Source: Devosia equisanguinis
GTDB lineage: Bacteria > Pseudomonadota > Alphaproteobacteria > Rhizobiales > Devosiaceae
NCBI RefSeq assembly: GCF_900631955.1
Contig: NZ_UZWD01000019.1
Coordinates: forward strand, 1 to 34,946
Length of the DNA: 34,946 nt
Direction: 5' to 3'
Every line of letters begins with the position of its first letter. The stretch's first letter is position 1. Shown here piece after piece: positions 24,801 to 34,882 of the stretch. The notes beneath the pieces were generated by a model. That model saw nothing but the letters and a program-made list of their open reading frames with translations, was not told where the DNA came from and made no database searches. Both the position numbers and the translations under genes were made by a program.

Positions 24801-24835
24801 GAGCCGCCGCGCGGAGTATTCTCCCGCGGCGGCTC
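24801..24835 (+). terminator. Strong intercistronic hairpin
   Basis: GAGCCGCCGCG (24801-24811) and CGCGGCGGCTC (24825-24835) form a perfect 11-bp stem with an inner GGAG/CTCC pairing. It lies 15 bases after the binding-protein stop and has no T run. It probably stabilises the binding-protein mRNA and lowers read-through into the permeases, giving more binding protein than transporter. Confidence 0.7.
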
Positions 24836-24892
24836 CCGTTGAGGGTTGTGTTTGCTTTGGACGCTTCCGCATGCGCGGAGGCCGCAGCTTCG

Positions 24893-24960
24893 CTCTTCCT
24901 GCCCCCTCGCGGGGAAGGGCCGGGGTGGGGGGAGGTCAGTGGTGCACTGATGGACCCCAA
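24893..24960. repeat. GC-rich dispersed palindromic repeat, family A copy
   Basis: CCCCCTCGCGGGG-type symmetry, AGGGCCGGGGTGGGGG and GTCAGTGGTGCACTGATGGACCCC. The reverse complement matches 15-62. The core TCAGT-GGTGC-ACTGA (24936-24950) resembles the hairpin at 21132-21147. It sits inside the transporter operon, between the hairpin and the first permease. Confidence 0.6.
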
Positions 24961-25044
24961 CCTCAATCCCATCCTCAAGCGGGCGGGAGGCGAAAGCGCG
25001 ATCGATCTGTCCAAAGTGAACCCTGCCCGTTTTGAGGGGGCAAA

Positions 25045-26025
25045 ATGCTCGCTTTCATCGCTCGACGGCTGGTTCAGTCCGTCATCGTCATGCTCGTCGT
25101 GGCGTTCATTGCCTTTCTCGTGTTCCGCTATGTCGGTGATCCCCTTGCCGCCCTGCTCAGCCAGGACGCCAAGCAGGCCGACTACGACGCCGCCCGCGAG
25201 CGGCTGGGGCTCGATCAGCCCTTCTACGTCCAGTTCTATTATTTCGTGCTCAATGCCCTGCAGGGCAATTTCGGCATTTCCTATCGCCTGCAGCAGCCGG
25301 TCAGCCAGCTCATCCTCGAGCGCCTGCCCGCCACCATCGAGCTCGCCTTCGCCTCCGCCACGATCGCGCTGGTGTTCGGCGTCCTTCTCGGCATCTACAC
25401 CGCGCTGCGGCCGCGCGCTGTCTCCACCGGGGTGATCATGACGGCCTCGCTGGTCGGGGTGTCGCTGCCCACCTTCCTCATCGGCATCGGGCTTATCTAC
25501 GTCTTTGCCGTCGAGCTCAAATGGTTGCCGTCCTTCGGGCGGGGCGAGGTGGTGCAGATCGGCTGGTGGCGCACGGGCCTGTTGACCCAGTCGGGCCTGC
25601 GTTCGCTGGTCCTGCCGGCCATCACCCTGTCGCTGTTCCAGCTCACGCTGATCATGCGCCTGGTGCGGGCCGAAATGCTCGAAGTGCTGCGCACCGACTA
25701 TATCCGCTTCGCCAAGGCGCGCGGCCTCTCCCAGCGGGCCATCAATTTCGGCCATGCCCTCAAGAACACCATGGTCCCCGTGATCACCATTACCGGCCTG
25801 CAGCTCGGTTCGGTCATCGCCTTCGCCATCATCACCGAAACGGTGTTCCAGTGGCCGGGCGTCGGTTCGCTCTTCGTCAATTCGGTCGCCGCCGTCGACG
25901 TGCCTGTCATGGCCGCCTACCTGGTCTTTGTTGCCCTGGTCTTCGTGGTCATCAATCTTATCGTCGACATCCTCTATTTCATCGTCGATCCGCGCCTGCG
26001 CGACGGCGCCAAGACCGGGAGGTAG
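25045..26025 (+). CDS. Peptide-type ABC transporter permease (DppB-like)
   Basis: A 326-aa inner-membrane permease with about six membrane spans, the N-terminal signature MLAFIARRLVQS and the GDPLAALL block. The EAA loop for ATPase contact is YIRFAKARGLSQRAI at about 223-237. Pairs with the second permease to form the channel. ATG 25045 follows GAGGGGG by 4 bases. It is followed after 4 bases by the second permease. Confidence 0.95.
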   Translation: MLAFIARRLVQSVIVMLVVAFIAFLVFRYVGDPLAALLSQDAKQADYDAARERLGLDQPFYVQFYYFVLNALQGNFGISYRLQQPVSQLILERLPATIELAFASATIALVFGVLLGIYTALRPRAVSTGVIMTASLVGVSLPTFLIGIGLIYVFAVELKWLPSFGRGEVVQIGWWRTGLLTQSGLRSLVLPAITLSLFQLTLIMRLVRAEMLEVLRTDYIRFAKARGLSQRAINFGHALKNTMVPVITITGLQLGSVIAFAIITETVFQWPGVGSLFVNSVAAVDVPVMAAYLVFVALVFVVINLIVDILYFIVDPRLRDGAKTGR

Positions 26026-26029
26026 ATCC

Positions 26030-26989
26030 ATGACCGACCTGCCCCATTCGCCGGAACAGCCGGTACCGCCTGCCAAGACCTCGCGCTGGAGGACCTTTCT
26101 CAAGTCCGACATCGTCTGGTCCTATCGCCATTCCCCCGTCACCATCGTCGCCTCCATCGTGGCGCTGCTGCTGATCCTGATGGCGGTGTTCGCGCCGCTC
26201 CTGGCGCCCTACAATCCGTTCAATCCGGCCACGCTCAACCTCATGGACGGGTTTACTCCGCCCAATTCCACCTCCATGTCCGGCAAGTATTTCGCCCTCG
26301 GCACCGACAGCCAGGGTCGCGACATGCTGTCGACCATCATGTATGGCAGCCGCGTCTCGCTCTTCGTGGGCTTCATGGCGACACTCTTCGCCATGGTCAT
26401 GGGCGTGGGTCTGGGCCTGGTCTCCGGCTATCTCGGCGGCGCGGTGGATGCCATCATCATGCGCATCACCGACGTGCAACTGAGCTTTCCCGCCATTCTG
26501 ATCGCGCTGCTGATCTTCGGCGTGGCGCGCGGCATCATCCCGCCCAACCAGCAGGAAGGCGCTGCCGTCTGGGTGCTGATCGTCGCCATCGGTCTGGCCA
26601 ACTGGGCCCAGTTCGCCCGCACGGTCCGCGGCGCCACCATGGTGGAACGGCAGAAGGATTATGTGGCCGCCGCCCGCATCCTGGGCGTCAATCCCTTCAT
26701 CATCCTCTTGCGCCACATCCTGCCCAATGTCACCGGCCCGGTTCTGGTCATCGGCACCATCAGTCTGGCGCTCGCCGTGATCGAGGAAGCCACGCTCTCC
26801 TATCTGGGCGTCGGTGTGCCCCCGACCCAGCCCTCGCTTGGAACGCTGATCCGTATCGGCCAGCAATTCATGTTCTCGGGCGAATGGTGGATCATCCTCT
26901 TTCCGGCCATCACCCTCATCCTGCTCGCTCTCTCGGTCAACCTTCTGGGTGACTGGCTGCGCGATGCCCTCAACCCGAAGTTGCGCTGA
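26030..26989 (+). CDS. Peptide-type ABC transporter permease (DppC-like)
   Basis: A 319-aa permease with an N-terminal cytoplasmic arm, a first span (about 38-60), the typical periplasmic segment ending FALGTDSQGRDMLST, and four to five further spans. The EAA loop is YVAAARILGVNPF at about 213-225. ATG 26030 has GGGAGG 7 bases upstream, overlapping the end of the first permease gene. Its TGA overlaps the ATG of the ATPase gene by one base, so these are translated together. Confidence 0.95.
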   Translation: MTDLPHSPEQPVPPAKTSRWRTFLKSDIVWSYRHSPVTIVASIVALLLILMAVFAPLLAPYNPFNPATLNLMDGFTPPNSTSMSGKYFALGTDSQGRDMLSTIMYGSRVSLFVGFMATLFAMVMGVGLGLVSGYLGGAVDAIIMRITDVQLSFPAILIALLIFGVARGIIPPNQQEGAAVWVLIVAIGLANWAQFARTVRGATMVERQKDYVAAARILGVNPFIILLRHILPNVTGPVLVIGTISLALAVIEEATLSYLGVGVPPTQPSLGTLIRIGQQFMFSGEWWIILFPAITLILLALSVNLLGDWLRDALNPKLR

Positions 26990-28629
26990 TGACCGAGCCC
27001 GTATTGTCCATCAAGGACCTCGTCGTCGAGTTCCCCTTCCGCGACGACGTCTTCACCGCCGTCAATGGCGTCTCCTTCGACATCATGCCCGGCGAAGTCG
27101 TCGGCGTGGTGGGGGAGTCGGGCGCCGGCAAGTCCATGACCGGTTCGGCCGTCATCGGCCTCATCGATCGCCCCGGTCACATTGCCGGTGGCGAAATCCG
27201 CCTCAAGGGCGAGCGCATCGACAACCTGCCCGAAGATCAGCGTGCCAAATTGCGCGGCAAGCGCATCGGCATGGTGTTCCAGGACCCGCTGACCAGTCTC
27301 AACCCGCTTTATACGGTGGGCGAGCAGCTGGTCGAAACCATACGCACCCATCTGCCGCTCTCCGAAGCCGAAGCGCGGCAGAAGGCCATCGACCTTCTGG
27401 CCGAAACCGGCATTCCCAAGGCCGCCGAGCGCATCGATAGCTATCCGCACCAGTTCTCGGGCGGCATGCGCCAGCGCGTCGTCATCGCCCTCGCTTTGGC
27501 GGCGGAGCCGGAACTGATCGTGGCCGATGAACCGACATCGGCGCTCGACGTCTCGGTGCAGGCCCAGATCATCAAGGTGCTCAAAAAACTCTGCGCCAGC
27601 CGTGGTGCGGCCGTCATGCTCATCACCCACGATATGGGCGTCATCGCCCAGACCGCGGACCGCATGGTGGTGATGCATCAGGGCAAGGTGGTGGAAACCG
27701 GCACGGTGGGCGACATTATCCGCCGCCCGCGCGAGCCCTATACGATCAAGCTGATCGACTCGATCCCCACCATCCAGCGCAAGGATGGCGAGGTCTCCGC
27801 CAGCCATCCCGCCAATGACGATAGCGCCTATGTGCAGGTGCGCAATCTGGTGCGCGATTTCGAGATCGGTGGCGGTGGCTTCATGTCGCTGCTGCCCGGC
27901 AAGACCCAGATGTTCCGGGCCGTGGACAATGTCAGCTTCTCCATTCCGCGCGGCGAGACCTTTGGCCTGGTTGGCGAATCCGGTTCGGGCAAGTCCACCT
28001 GCGCCAAGATGATCGTGGGCCTCGTGCGCCCAACCTCGGGCCATATCCTGGTCGATGGCCACGACATCTGGGCAGGGGGGCAGGGCCATCAGGAACGCCG
28101 TAAGCGCGTGCAGATGATCTTCCAGGACCCCTATGCCAGCCTCAATCCGCGCTGGCGGGTCGCCGACATCATCGCCGAGCCGATGCGCACGCTGGGCATT
28201 GCCCGCAATCGCACCGAAGTCGATGACCGCGTGGCCGAGCTTTTGCGCCGCGTCCGGCTCGACCCGTCGGTCATGCGGAAATTCCCGCATGAATTCTCCG
28301 GCGGCCAGCGTCAGCGCATCGCCATTGCCCGCGCCCTCTCCAGCCAGCCCGAATTCATCGTCTGCGACGAACCGACTTCGGCACTGGACGTCTCGGTTCA
28401 GGCCCAGGTGCTCGATCTGATGAGCGAATTGCAGGCCGAGTTCGGCCTCACCTATCTCCTCATCAGCCACAATCTGGCAGTGGTGCGGCAGATGTCGACC
28501 GCGGTCGGCGTGCTGCACAATGGCGTCCTGGTCGAGAACGGTCCCACCGACGCCATTTTCGACAATCCGCAGGCCGACTATACCCGCATGCTGCTTGATG
28601 CGGTGCCCGACATTTCCAAGGTGGCCTGA
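26989..28629 (+). CDS. Fused two-domain ABC transporter ATPase (DppD-DppF type)
   Basis: A 546-aa protein carrying both nucleotide-binding domains that are separate (DppD and DppF) in many peptide transporters. Domain 1: Walker A GESGAGKS at 42-49, signature FSGGM at 156-160, Walker [10 protein letters not shown] at about 179-187. Domain 2: GESGSGKS at 329-336, FSGGQ at 436-440, CDEPTSALD at about 459-467. Both look active. The short peptide-family C-terminal region after each domain ([12 protein letters not shown] and [13 protein letters not shown]) is present. The last gene of the operon, followed by a terminator-like hairpin. Confidence 0.95.
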   Translation: MTEPVLSIKDLVVEFPFRDDVFTAVNGVSFDIMPGEVVGVVGESGAGKSMTGSAVIGLIDRPGHIAGGEIRLKGERIDNLPEDQRAKLRGKRIGMVFQDPLTSLNPLYTVGEQLVETIRTHLPLSEAEARQKAIDLLAETGIPKAAERIDSYPHQFSGGMRQRVVIALALAAEPELIVADEPTSALDVSVQAQIIKVLKKLCASRGAAVMLITHDMGVIAQTADRMVVMHQGKVVETGTVGDIIRRPREPYTIKLIDSIPTIQRKDGEVSASHPANDDSAYVQVRNLVRDFEIGGGGFMSLLPGKTQMFRAVDNVSFSIPRGETFGLVGESGSGKSTCAKMIVGLVRPTSGHILVDGHDIWAGGQGHQERRKRVQMIFQDPYASLNPRWRVADIIAEPMRTLGIARNRTEVDDRVAELLRRVRLDPSVMRKFPHEFSGGQRQRIAIARALSSQPEFIVCDEPTSALDVSVQAQVLDLMSELQAEFGLTYLLISHNLAVVRQMSTAVGVLHNGVLVENGPTDAIFDNPQADYTRMLLDAVPDISKVA

Positions 28630-28636
28630 GACAAAA

Positions 28637-28667
28637 CGGCGGGTGCCCGGCACCCGCCGCCTTTCCG
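28637..28667 (+). terminator. ABC transporter operon terminator
   Basis: CGGCGGGTG (28637-28645) pairs perfectly with CACCCGCCG (28651-28659), loop CCCGG, followed by CCTTTCC. It begins 8 bases after the ATPase stop. The T run is short. Confidence 0.65.
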
Positions 28668-28778
28668 TTCAGAATCCGTTCATATCGCGGTCAGACTAGG
28701 GCCTGCACCTGCCTTCGTTGCGCCATGATCGCCATGCTTCTATGCTTTGCGCAGGGGGCACTGCGAGAGGGCAAGATC

Positions 28779-29504
28779 ATGAAATTCGTCGGAATTGTTG
28801 CAGCGCTTTTCGTTGCGGCGGGCATCGCCTTGGCGGGCTGGTTCGTCGGCACGTCACTGGTGGAGAGCCGCCAGCCGCTGCGTGTCGTCACCGTAAAAGG
28901 CCTCAGCGAGCGCGCCGTCCAGGCCGATCTCGGCTTCTGGCCGATCCGCTTCGTCGCCACCGGTCCCACCCTGGAAGCTGCGCGCGAAGGTCTTGAAAAT
29001 TCAGAACAATCCGTGCGCGGATTCCTGTCCCAGCGCGGCTTTGTCGACAGCGAAATCCAGGTCCAGAACGTCATGGTGGAGGATCGCGCCGCCGGTTACA
29101 ATGCCGGCTCCACCCCCGATGAATATCGCTTCGTGCTGACCGAGGACATGCTTGTGACCACCGACAAGGTCACCGAACTGGCCGATGCCAGCCGCTCGGT
29201 CGCCGACCTCCTTCGTCAGGGCGTGGTCTTCTCCGCCGACAGCTACAGCGCCGGCGCCTCCTTCGTCTTCACCGGCATCAACGACCTCAAGAGCGAAATG
29301 CTCACCGAAGCCACCCAGCGCGCCCGCGAAACCGCCGAGCAGTTCGCCACCGAATCCGGCGCCAAGGTCGGCGCCATACAGACCGCCAATCAGGGTGTGT
29401 TCGAAATCCTGCCGGCCGTCGAAATCCCCAATGACCGGCCGGAAAAGCAGATCGACAAGAAGGTGCGTGTGGTTTCTACGATCACCTATTTCCTTGTAGA
29501 TTAA
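28779..29504 (+). CDS. SIMPL domain-containing protein
   Basis: A 241-aa protein with an N-terminal membrane anchor or uncleaved signal (about 3-26) and a periplasmic SIMPL (DUF541) domain, recognised from RVVTVKGLSERAVQADLGFWPI, the FVFTGINDLKSEM block and the ARETAEQFATESGAKVG block. Its role is not defined; members have been linked to envelope and oxidative stress responses. ATG 28779 has GAGAGG 8 bases upstream; the frame is open 18 codons earlier without a ribosome site. Ends 18 bases before the convergent GGDEF/EAL gene. Confidence 0.9.
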   Translation: MKFVGIVAALFVAAGIALAGWFVGTSLVESRQPLRVVTVKGLSERAVQADLGFWPIRFVATGPTLEAAREGLENSEQSVRGFLSQRGFVDSEIQVQNVMVEDRAAGYNAGSTPDEYRFVLTEDMLVTTDKVTELADASRSVADLLRQGVVFSADSYSAGASFVFTGINDLKSEMLTEATQRARETAEQFATESGAKVGAIQTANQGVFEILPAVEIPNDRPEKQIDKKVRVVSTITYFLVD

Positions 29505-29522
29505 GCACTTTCTGGCGCTGCG

Positions 29523-32195
29523 CTAAGCGGTGCGGCGCCAGGCCTGCACGCCGATGAAAGCCTCCAGTTGCGTCCGGTCCATGGGCCGGGCGAAGGCATA
29601 GCCCTGCAGGATGTCGCAGCCCAGGTCGCGCAATATGGCGGCGTGCTCCATGGTCTCGACCCCCTCGGCGACGATCTCGATATCCATCGACTTCCCGATA
29701 TCCACGATCGAGGACACAAGCCGCCGCTGTGCCGGCTGCTCGATAATCGGCGCCACTAGTTGCTTGTCGATCTTCAGCCGCGCCGGATGCAGCTTCTGCA
29801 GCGAGACGATTGACGCATAGCCGGTGCCGAAATCGTCGATCTCGACATCGATGCCAAGTTCCTTGATGTGCTCGATGTTCCAGCTGACCACGCCGTCATT
29901 TTCGTCGAGATAGATGGACTCGACCAATTCGAAGGCGATGCGGCCAGGCGCGATGTTCATTTCGCGCAGGCTGGCGATCAGCCGATCGTCATGCAGTCGC
30001 CGCAGCGACACATTGACCGACACCCGCGGCACCTTGATCCCCGCGCGGTCCCAATGGGCCAGGTCGCGCAGCGCCTGGTCGAGCACGATCCGGTCGATAG
30101 TGCTGACCACATTGAGCTCCTCGGCCACGTCGAGGAAATAGTCCGGGGTCTTGAGCCCCTCAGTGGGGTGCTGCCAGCGCGCCAGCGCCTCCACCCCGAC
30201 CAGATCATAGGTCCTGGCGTCGAATTGCGGTTGATAGTGGGCGATGAAGGCGTCGGTTTCCAGCCCCACCAGAATATCGTCGGCGATGCGCTTGTTGCCG
30301 ATGACTTCGGCCTGCAAGGCTTCAGAGAAAAACTCGTAGCGGTTGCGCCCCCGCGCCTTGGCCCGGTAGAGCGCGATATCGGCATTGATCAGCAATTGCT
30401 TGACGTCGATATCCGGTCCCTGCACCGCCGCCACCCCGACACTGACCCCGAAGCGGCACTCATGCCCTTCGTGCATTGCCGGCTTGCGCATTTCGGTCAC
30501 GATGCGACCGGCCAGAAGGCTGAGGGGCTGGTCGTCCATGCCGGCGGTCGAGACGATGACGAACTCGTCCCCGCCAATGCGGGCGACGAAATCGGTGCTG
30601 CGACAATGGGCTTTCAGCACCTGGCTGGCATGGATCAGCATGGCATCGCCTGCCGCATGGCCCAGCGTATCGTTGATCTGCTTAAAGCGGTCGAGGTCGA
30701 TATGCAGCAGGGCAATGCCTCCGCTGCCCAGATAGCCATGTGCCGCGTTGCGCCGCAGCACTTCGTCGAGATAGCGCCGGTTCGGCAGCCCCGTCAGACT
30801 GTCATGCAAGGCATTGAACTCGATGCGCACGCGCGCCGCTTCCAGCTCGGCATTGCGCGCTTCGGTGATCTGCTTGGCGTGGTGCAGATCTTCGTTGCGG
30901 GCCACGTCCTCGGTAACGTCCCAATTGGCGCCGATGACACGGCTGACATCGTCGTCCTCGCGGTAGAGCACCCCCATGGACCGCACATGATGGATCGAGC
31001 CGTCTGGCCAGATCACCCGGTACTGCGATTCATAGCGGCCACTGCCGATCATGCGTGCGAATTCCTCTTCGGCGCGCTCGCGATCATCGGGGTGGATGGC
31101 CGCCAGCCAATGCTCGTGGCGGCGCGCCGCGCGGTCGTCAGGCAGGCCATAGATCTCATTGGTGCGGCCGTCCCAGTTCTCCTCCCCGGTCGCCATATTG
31201 AGATCCCAGACGCCGACCTTGGATACATGCAGCGCCAGGTTGAGGCGCCGGGTCAACCGCACCAGCTCGGTCTCGCGCGCACGCAACTCCCCGATATGCA
31301 CATGCTTGTCGGCAGCCATGGCAGACGCCATGAAAATGGCGAGCATGATGAGCCCCCCGCCGGCGAACAGGGCGGCCCGCTGCAGGCCAAGCGATGCCGG
31401 ATCGGGCGCCCAGCCCGACTTGGGCACCGCGGTCAACTGCCAGGTGCCGGAGGGCAGCACCACACTTGCCATGACTGGATTGAGCGCGCTGAGGTCCGGC
31501 CCGTAGAAGCGGTCGCCCGTGGCGCCTTTGCCATCGCGGCCGGTAATGGCGACCTGCAGCTTGAGGTCGGGGTCGCTGAGGCCGCTGGCAGCATAGAGCC
31601 GATCCACATCGACCACCGCCGAGACCACGCCCCAGAAGCGGCGGGCTGTATCATCCCCGGCATAGACCGGGAAACGACCGACGAGGCCAGTGCCGCCCTG
31701 TACCAGCTCGATCGGGCCGGCCATGCTGAGCTTGCCGGTTCGCCTCACCCGCTCCACCGCCTCCCATTGCTGTGGAGAGCGGCGATAATCGAGGCCGATG
31801 GCGGCCTCATTGCCGGCCAGGGGATAGGTCATGCGAATGACGAGGTCGGGCGCGGCTGCAACCGAGCGGAGCTGGCTGTCATCGGAAAAGATGTTCTTGA
31901 CCAGCGCGTCATAGCGCGCCTGGTCCATGTCAGGCTCGGTCGAGATTGTGGCGACGAGGCCCCGCACGAGCTGGATATTGCTCGAAATATTGCCTTCAAG
32001 CTTGGCCCGGATCACCGAGAGTTCGGCCAGAACATCCGAGCGGATACGGGCTTCTGAAATCTGCTGGCTCTGCCGGTCGATGAACAGGCCAACCACGATC
32101 ACCGTGATCATGGCGATGAGGGTGGGTACGGCAATGGTACGCCGCCTGTCCCTGTCCTGTTGCCGCAATGCTCGATATGCCGACATGCCGTCCAT
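29523..32195 (-). CDS. Membrane GGDEF/EAL dual-domain c-di-GMP enzyme
   Basis: An 890-aa signalling protein. Membrane spans at about 21-39 and 273-295 enclose a CHASE-like periplasmic sensor; a PAS/PAC region (about 316-432) follows. The GGDEF domain (about 455-625) has an intact GGDEF motif (541-545) and the RSTD inhibitory I-site (532-535), nine residues ahead as in PleD. The EAL domain (about 635-880) keeps EAL (669-671), NVS, ELVES, EIDDFGTGY (785-793), KID and VAEGVET. Both synthesis and breakdown of c-di-GMP are thus possible; which dominates cannot be told. Monocistronic, convergent with the SIMPL gene and downstream of the methylmalonyl-CoA genes. Confidence 0.94.
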   Translation of the reverse strand: MDGMSAYRALRQQDRDRRRTIAVPTLIAMITVIVVGLFIDRQSQQISEARIRSDVLAELSVIRAKLEGNISSNIQLVRGLVATISTEPDMDQARYDALVKNIFSDDSQLRSVAAAPDLVIRMTYPLAGNEAAIGLDYRRSPQQWEAVERVRRTGKLSMAGPIELVQGGTGLVGRFPVYAGDDTARRFWGVVSAVVDVDRLYAASGLSDPDLKLQVAITGRDGKGATGDRFYGPDLSALNPVMASVVLPSGTWQLTAVPKSGWAPDPASLGLQRAALFAGGGLIMLAIFMASAMAADKHVHIGELRARETELVRLTRRLNLALHVSKVGVWDLNMATGEENWDGRTNEIYGLPDDRAARRHEHWLAAIHPDDRERAEEEFARMIGSGRYESQYRVIWPDGSIHHVRSMGVLYREDDDVSRVIGANWDVTEDVARNEDLHHAKQITEARNAELEAARVRIEFNALHDSLTGLPNRRYLDEVLRRNAAHGYLGSGGIALLHIDLDRFKQINDTLGHAAGDAMLIHASQVLKAHCRSTDFVARIGGDEFVIVSTAGMDDQPLSLLAGRIVTEMRKPAMHEGHECRFGVSVGVAAVQGPDIDVKQLLINADIALYRAKARGRNRYEFFSEALQAEVIGNKRIADDILVGLETDAFIAHYQPQFDARTYDLVGVEALARWQHPTEGLKTPDYFLDVAEELNVVSTIDRIVLDQALRDLAHWDRAGIKVPRVSVNVSLRRLHDDRLIASLREMNIAPGRIAFELVESIYLDENDGVVSWNIEHIKELGIDVEIDDFGTGYASIVSLQKLHPARLKIDKQLVAPIIEQPAQRRLVSSIVDIGKSMDIEIVAEGVETMEHAAILRDLGCDILQGYAFARPMDRTQLEAFIGVQAWRRTA

Positions 32196-32329
32196 CGTAA
32201 TTGCGTCAACCCACGCGCGAAATCCCAGACTAGACCCGGCGCATTGATGATTGTCTTACTCAGCGGTGGAAATGTAGGCGTGGTAAAATTTGTCCAAATT
32301 CGGTTTCGACAAGTGTTGCCGTGGCCGGC

Positions 32330-32740
32330 TCAGCCACGAACTTCTTCGAGTTCGATCAGCGCGCCATGGAAATCCTTGGGATGCAGGAAAACCACTGGAT
32401 TGCCGTGGGCACCGATCCTCGCGCGCCCGTCACCAAGCACCCGCGCACCAGTGGCCTGCAATTGCTCAACCGCCTGGGCGATATCCCCCACCTCAAAGCA
32501 AAGGTGGTGTACCCCGCCGGCCGGGTTCTTCGCGATAAACCCAGCAATGGGCGAGTTTTCGCCCAGGGCCTCGAGCAGCTCGATCTTGGAATTGCCAGTG
32601 TCGATGAAGACGACGGTGACGCCATGCTCGGGCAGCGCCTGCGGTGCCCCGACATTGGCGCCCAGCTGTTCGCGATATTTCGCCGAAGCTGCCGCCAGAT
32701 CAGGCACCGCAATGGCGACATGGTTGAGACGGCCGATCAT
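32330..32740 (-). CDS. mce: Methylmalonyl-CoA epimerase
   Basis: A 136-aa VOC-fold enzyme interconverting (S)- and (R)-methylmalonyl-CoA. Probable metal ligands are H7 ([10 protein letters not shown]), E54 (KIELLEAL), H78 or H79 (GVHHLCFEV) and E130 (ALIELEEV); the first and last blocks are diagnostic of the family. The ATG overlaps the mutase stop as ATGA, so the two steps of the propionyl-CoA to succinyl-CoA route are translationally coupled. Mutase and epimerase in this order are common in alphaproteobacteria. No carboxylase gene is in view. Confidence 0.94.
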   Translation of the reverse strand: MIGRLNHVAIAVPDLAAASAKYREQLGANVGAPQALPEHGVTVVFIDTGNSKIELLEALGENSPIAGFIAKNPAGGVHHLCFEVGDIAQAVEQLQATGARVLGDGRARIGAHGNPVVFLHPKDFHGALIELEEVRG

Positions 32741-34851
32741 CGGTTGGACAACCTTCCTTCGATTTCGTTGAGCACCGAGAAGGCGGCGTCGAGCACATTG
32801 GTGCCGGGTCCGAAAATGCCTGCGACGCCGGCATCGTAGAGGAAGTCATAGTCCTGCTCGGGAATGACGCCCCCAACCACCACGGTGACATCGCCCAGTT
32901 CGCGGTCGCGCAGCGCCCCGATCAACTCGGGCACCAGCGTCTTGTGGCCCGCCGCCAGCGAGGACACGCCCACCGCATCGACCTTGAGCTGGTCAACATG
33001 GGCTGCCACCTCAGGCGCGGTTTCGAAGAGGTCGCCCATATGGGTGACGAAGCCCATATCCGCAAAAGCCGAGGCGATGATCTTGGCGCCACGGTCATGC
33101 CCGTCCTGGCCCATCTTGGCGATGAAGATCGAGGGTGCCCGGCCGCGCGCCGTCTTGAACGCGGCAATGCGGTCCTGCACCGATTTGAGCTGCGGATCGT
33201 CGCCATAGCCGCCGGCATAGACGCCCGAAATCACCCGGGTGATGGCGCGATGACGGCCGAACACGTCTTCCATGGCCGACGAAATCTCGCCGAGCGTGGC
33301 CCGCGCCCGCGCCGCCTCGATGGCGGCTTCAAGCAGATTGCCCTCGTCCTTGGCGGCGAATTCTCGCAAGGCGGCGAGCATGGATTGGCACTTCTCCTCG
33401 TCGCGGCTGGCGCGAATGCGCTGCAATTGCGCGATCTGCTCGCTGCGCACCTTGGCATTGTCGATCTCGCGCACCTCGATCTCGTCTTCGGTGTCGAGCC
33501 GATAGCGATTGACACCGACAATGACGTCGTCGCCGCGATCGACCCGCGCCTGGCGCAGGGCGGCGGCTTCCTCGATGGCCAGCTTCGGGCCACCCGACTG
33601 CACGAAGGCGGTCATGCCGCCCTGGGCTTCTGCCCCGGCGATCAGGTCGCGCGCGCCCGCGACCAGCGCGTCGGTCAACGCTTCGACATAGTAGGAGCCG
33701 CCCAGCGGATCGACCACGTCGGTGATGCGGCTTTCGTGCTGCAGGATCAGCTGCGTATTGCGGGCAATGCGGCTCGAAAATTCCGTCGGCAGCGCAATGG
33801 CTTCATCGAAACTATTGGTGTGCAGGCTCTGCGTCCCCCCCAAGGTCGCCGCCAGTGCTTCGATCGTGGTGCGCACGATATTGTTGTGCGGGTCCTGCTC
33901 GGTCAGCGATACGCCCGAGGTCTGGCAATGGGTGCGCAGCATTTTCGAACGCGGGTCCTTGGCGCCGAGATCGGTCATGATCTGGCTCCAGAGTTTTCGC
34001 GCCGCGCGCAACTTGGCGACTTCGAGGAAGAAGTTCATGCCAATGCCGAAAAAGAAACTCAGCCGCCCGGCAAAGGCGTCGATATCGAGCCCCTTGGCCT
34101 TGGCGGCGCGGACATATTCCATGCCGTCGGCCAGCGTATAGGCCAGCTCCTGCACCGCCGTCGCCCCGGCCTCGTGCATGTGATAGCCCGAGATCGAGAT
34201 GGAATTGAATTTGGGCATGTGCTGGGCGGTGTGGGCAATGATATCGCCGACGATCCGCATCGAGGGTTCGGGCGGGTAGATATAGGTGTTGCGGACCATG
34301 AACTCCTTGAGGATGTCGTTCTGGATGGTCCCTTCGAGCTGCTCCTGACGAACACCTTGCTCCTCGGCGGCAACGATGAACATCGCCAGCACCGGAATGA
34401 CGGCGCCATTCATGGTCATGGACACGCTCATCTGGTCGAGCGGAATGCCGTCGAACAAGACCTTCATGTCCTCGACCGAGTCGATGGCGACGCCGGCCTT
34501 CCCCACATCGCCGACGACGCGTGGATGGTCGCTGTCATAGCCGCGATGGGTCGCGAGATCGAAGGCGACCGAGAGGCCCTTCTGCCCATTTTGCAGCGCC
34601 TGTCGATAGAAGGCGTTGGATTCGCGCGCCGTCGAGAAGCCGGCATATTGGCGGATGGTCCAGGGGCGGTTGGCATACATGGTCGCCCGCACGCCGCGGG
34701 TGAACGGCTCGACGCCGGGAATTTCGCCATCCTCGCCCAGATAGACCGGGTTGACGGGTATGCCGCCATAGTCGCGGTTGAGCGATGATAGGGGCGTCTC
34801 GCGCAGCTCATTCTGGGCGAGCCTGGCCCATTTTTCGTGGTTATCGGACAT
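32737..34851 (-). CDS. scpA: Methylmalonyl-CoA mutase (single-chain, B12-dependent)
   Basis: A 704-aa adenosylcobalamin enzyme that rearranges (R)-methylmalonyl-CoA to succinyl-CoA. The N-terminal TIM barrel (about 1-540) carries the substrate-contact blocks [31 protein letters not shown] and [13 protein letters not shown]; the C-terminal cobalamin domain (about 570-704) has the base-off motif DGHDRG at 583-588 with cobalt ligand H585, then [12 protein letters not shown]. The arrangement is the single-subunit homodimer type, not the split MutA/MutB type. ATG 34851 has a G-rich ribosome site about 5 bases upstream. No MeaB/ArgK chaperone gene is within the window. Confidence 0.97.
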   Translation of the reverse strand: MSDNHEKWARLAQNELRETPLSSLNRDYGGIPVNPVYLGEDGEIPGVEPFTRGVRATMYANRPWTIRQYAGFSTARESNAFYRQALQNGQKGLSVAFDLATHRGYDSDHPRVVGDVGKAGVAIDSVEDMKVLFDGIPLDQMSVSMTMNGAVIPVLAMFIVAAEEQGVRQEQLEGTIQNDILKEFMVRNTYIYPPEPSMRIVGDIIAHTAQHMPKFNSISISGYHMHEAGATAVQELAYTLADGMEYVRAAKAKGLDIDAFAGRLSFFFGIGMNFFLEVAKLRAARKLWSQIMTDLGAKDPRSKMLRTHCQTSGVSLTEQDPHNNIVRTTIEALAATLGGTQSLHTNSFDEAIALPTEFSSRIARNTQLILQHESRITDVVDPLGGSYYVEALTDALVAGARDLIAGAEAQGGMTAFVQSGGPKLAIEEAAALRQARVDRGDDVIVGVNRYRLDTEDEIEVREIDNAKVRSEQIAQLQRIRASRDEEKCQSMLAALREFAAKDEGNLLEAAIEAARARATLGEISSAMEDVFGRHRAITRVISGVYAGGYGDDPQLKSVQDRIAAFKTARGRAPSIFIAKMGQDGHDRGAKIIASAFADMGFVTHMGDLFETAPEVAAHVDQLKVDAVGVSSLAAGHKTLVPELIGALRDRELGDVTVVVGGVIPEQDYDFLYDAGVAGIFGPGTNVLDAAFSVLNEIEGRLSNR

Positions 34852-34882
34852 TCTGTCCCCCCACTATCGACCATTCAGCCAG

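Noticed and set aside
26800..28653. Minus-strand open frame of 617 codons opposite the ABC ATPase gene
   Set aside because: Antisense shadow; the plus-strand frame has all ABC motifs twice.
29868..32057. Plus-strand open frame of 729 codons opposite the GGDEF/EAL gene, and similar frames at 32944-34788, 23218-24693, 5662-7107 and 1445-3217
   Set aside because: All are opposite strongly supported genes and show the same biased composition.
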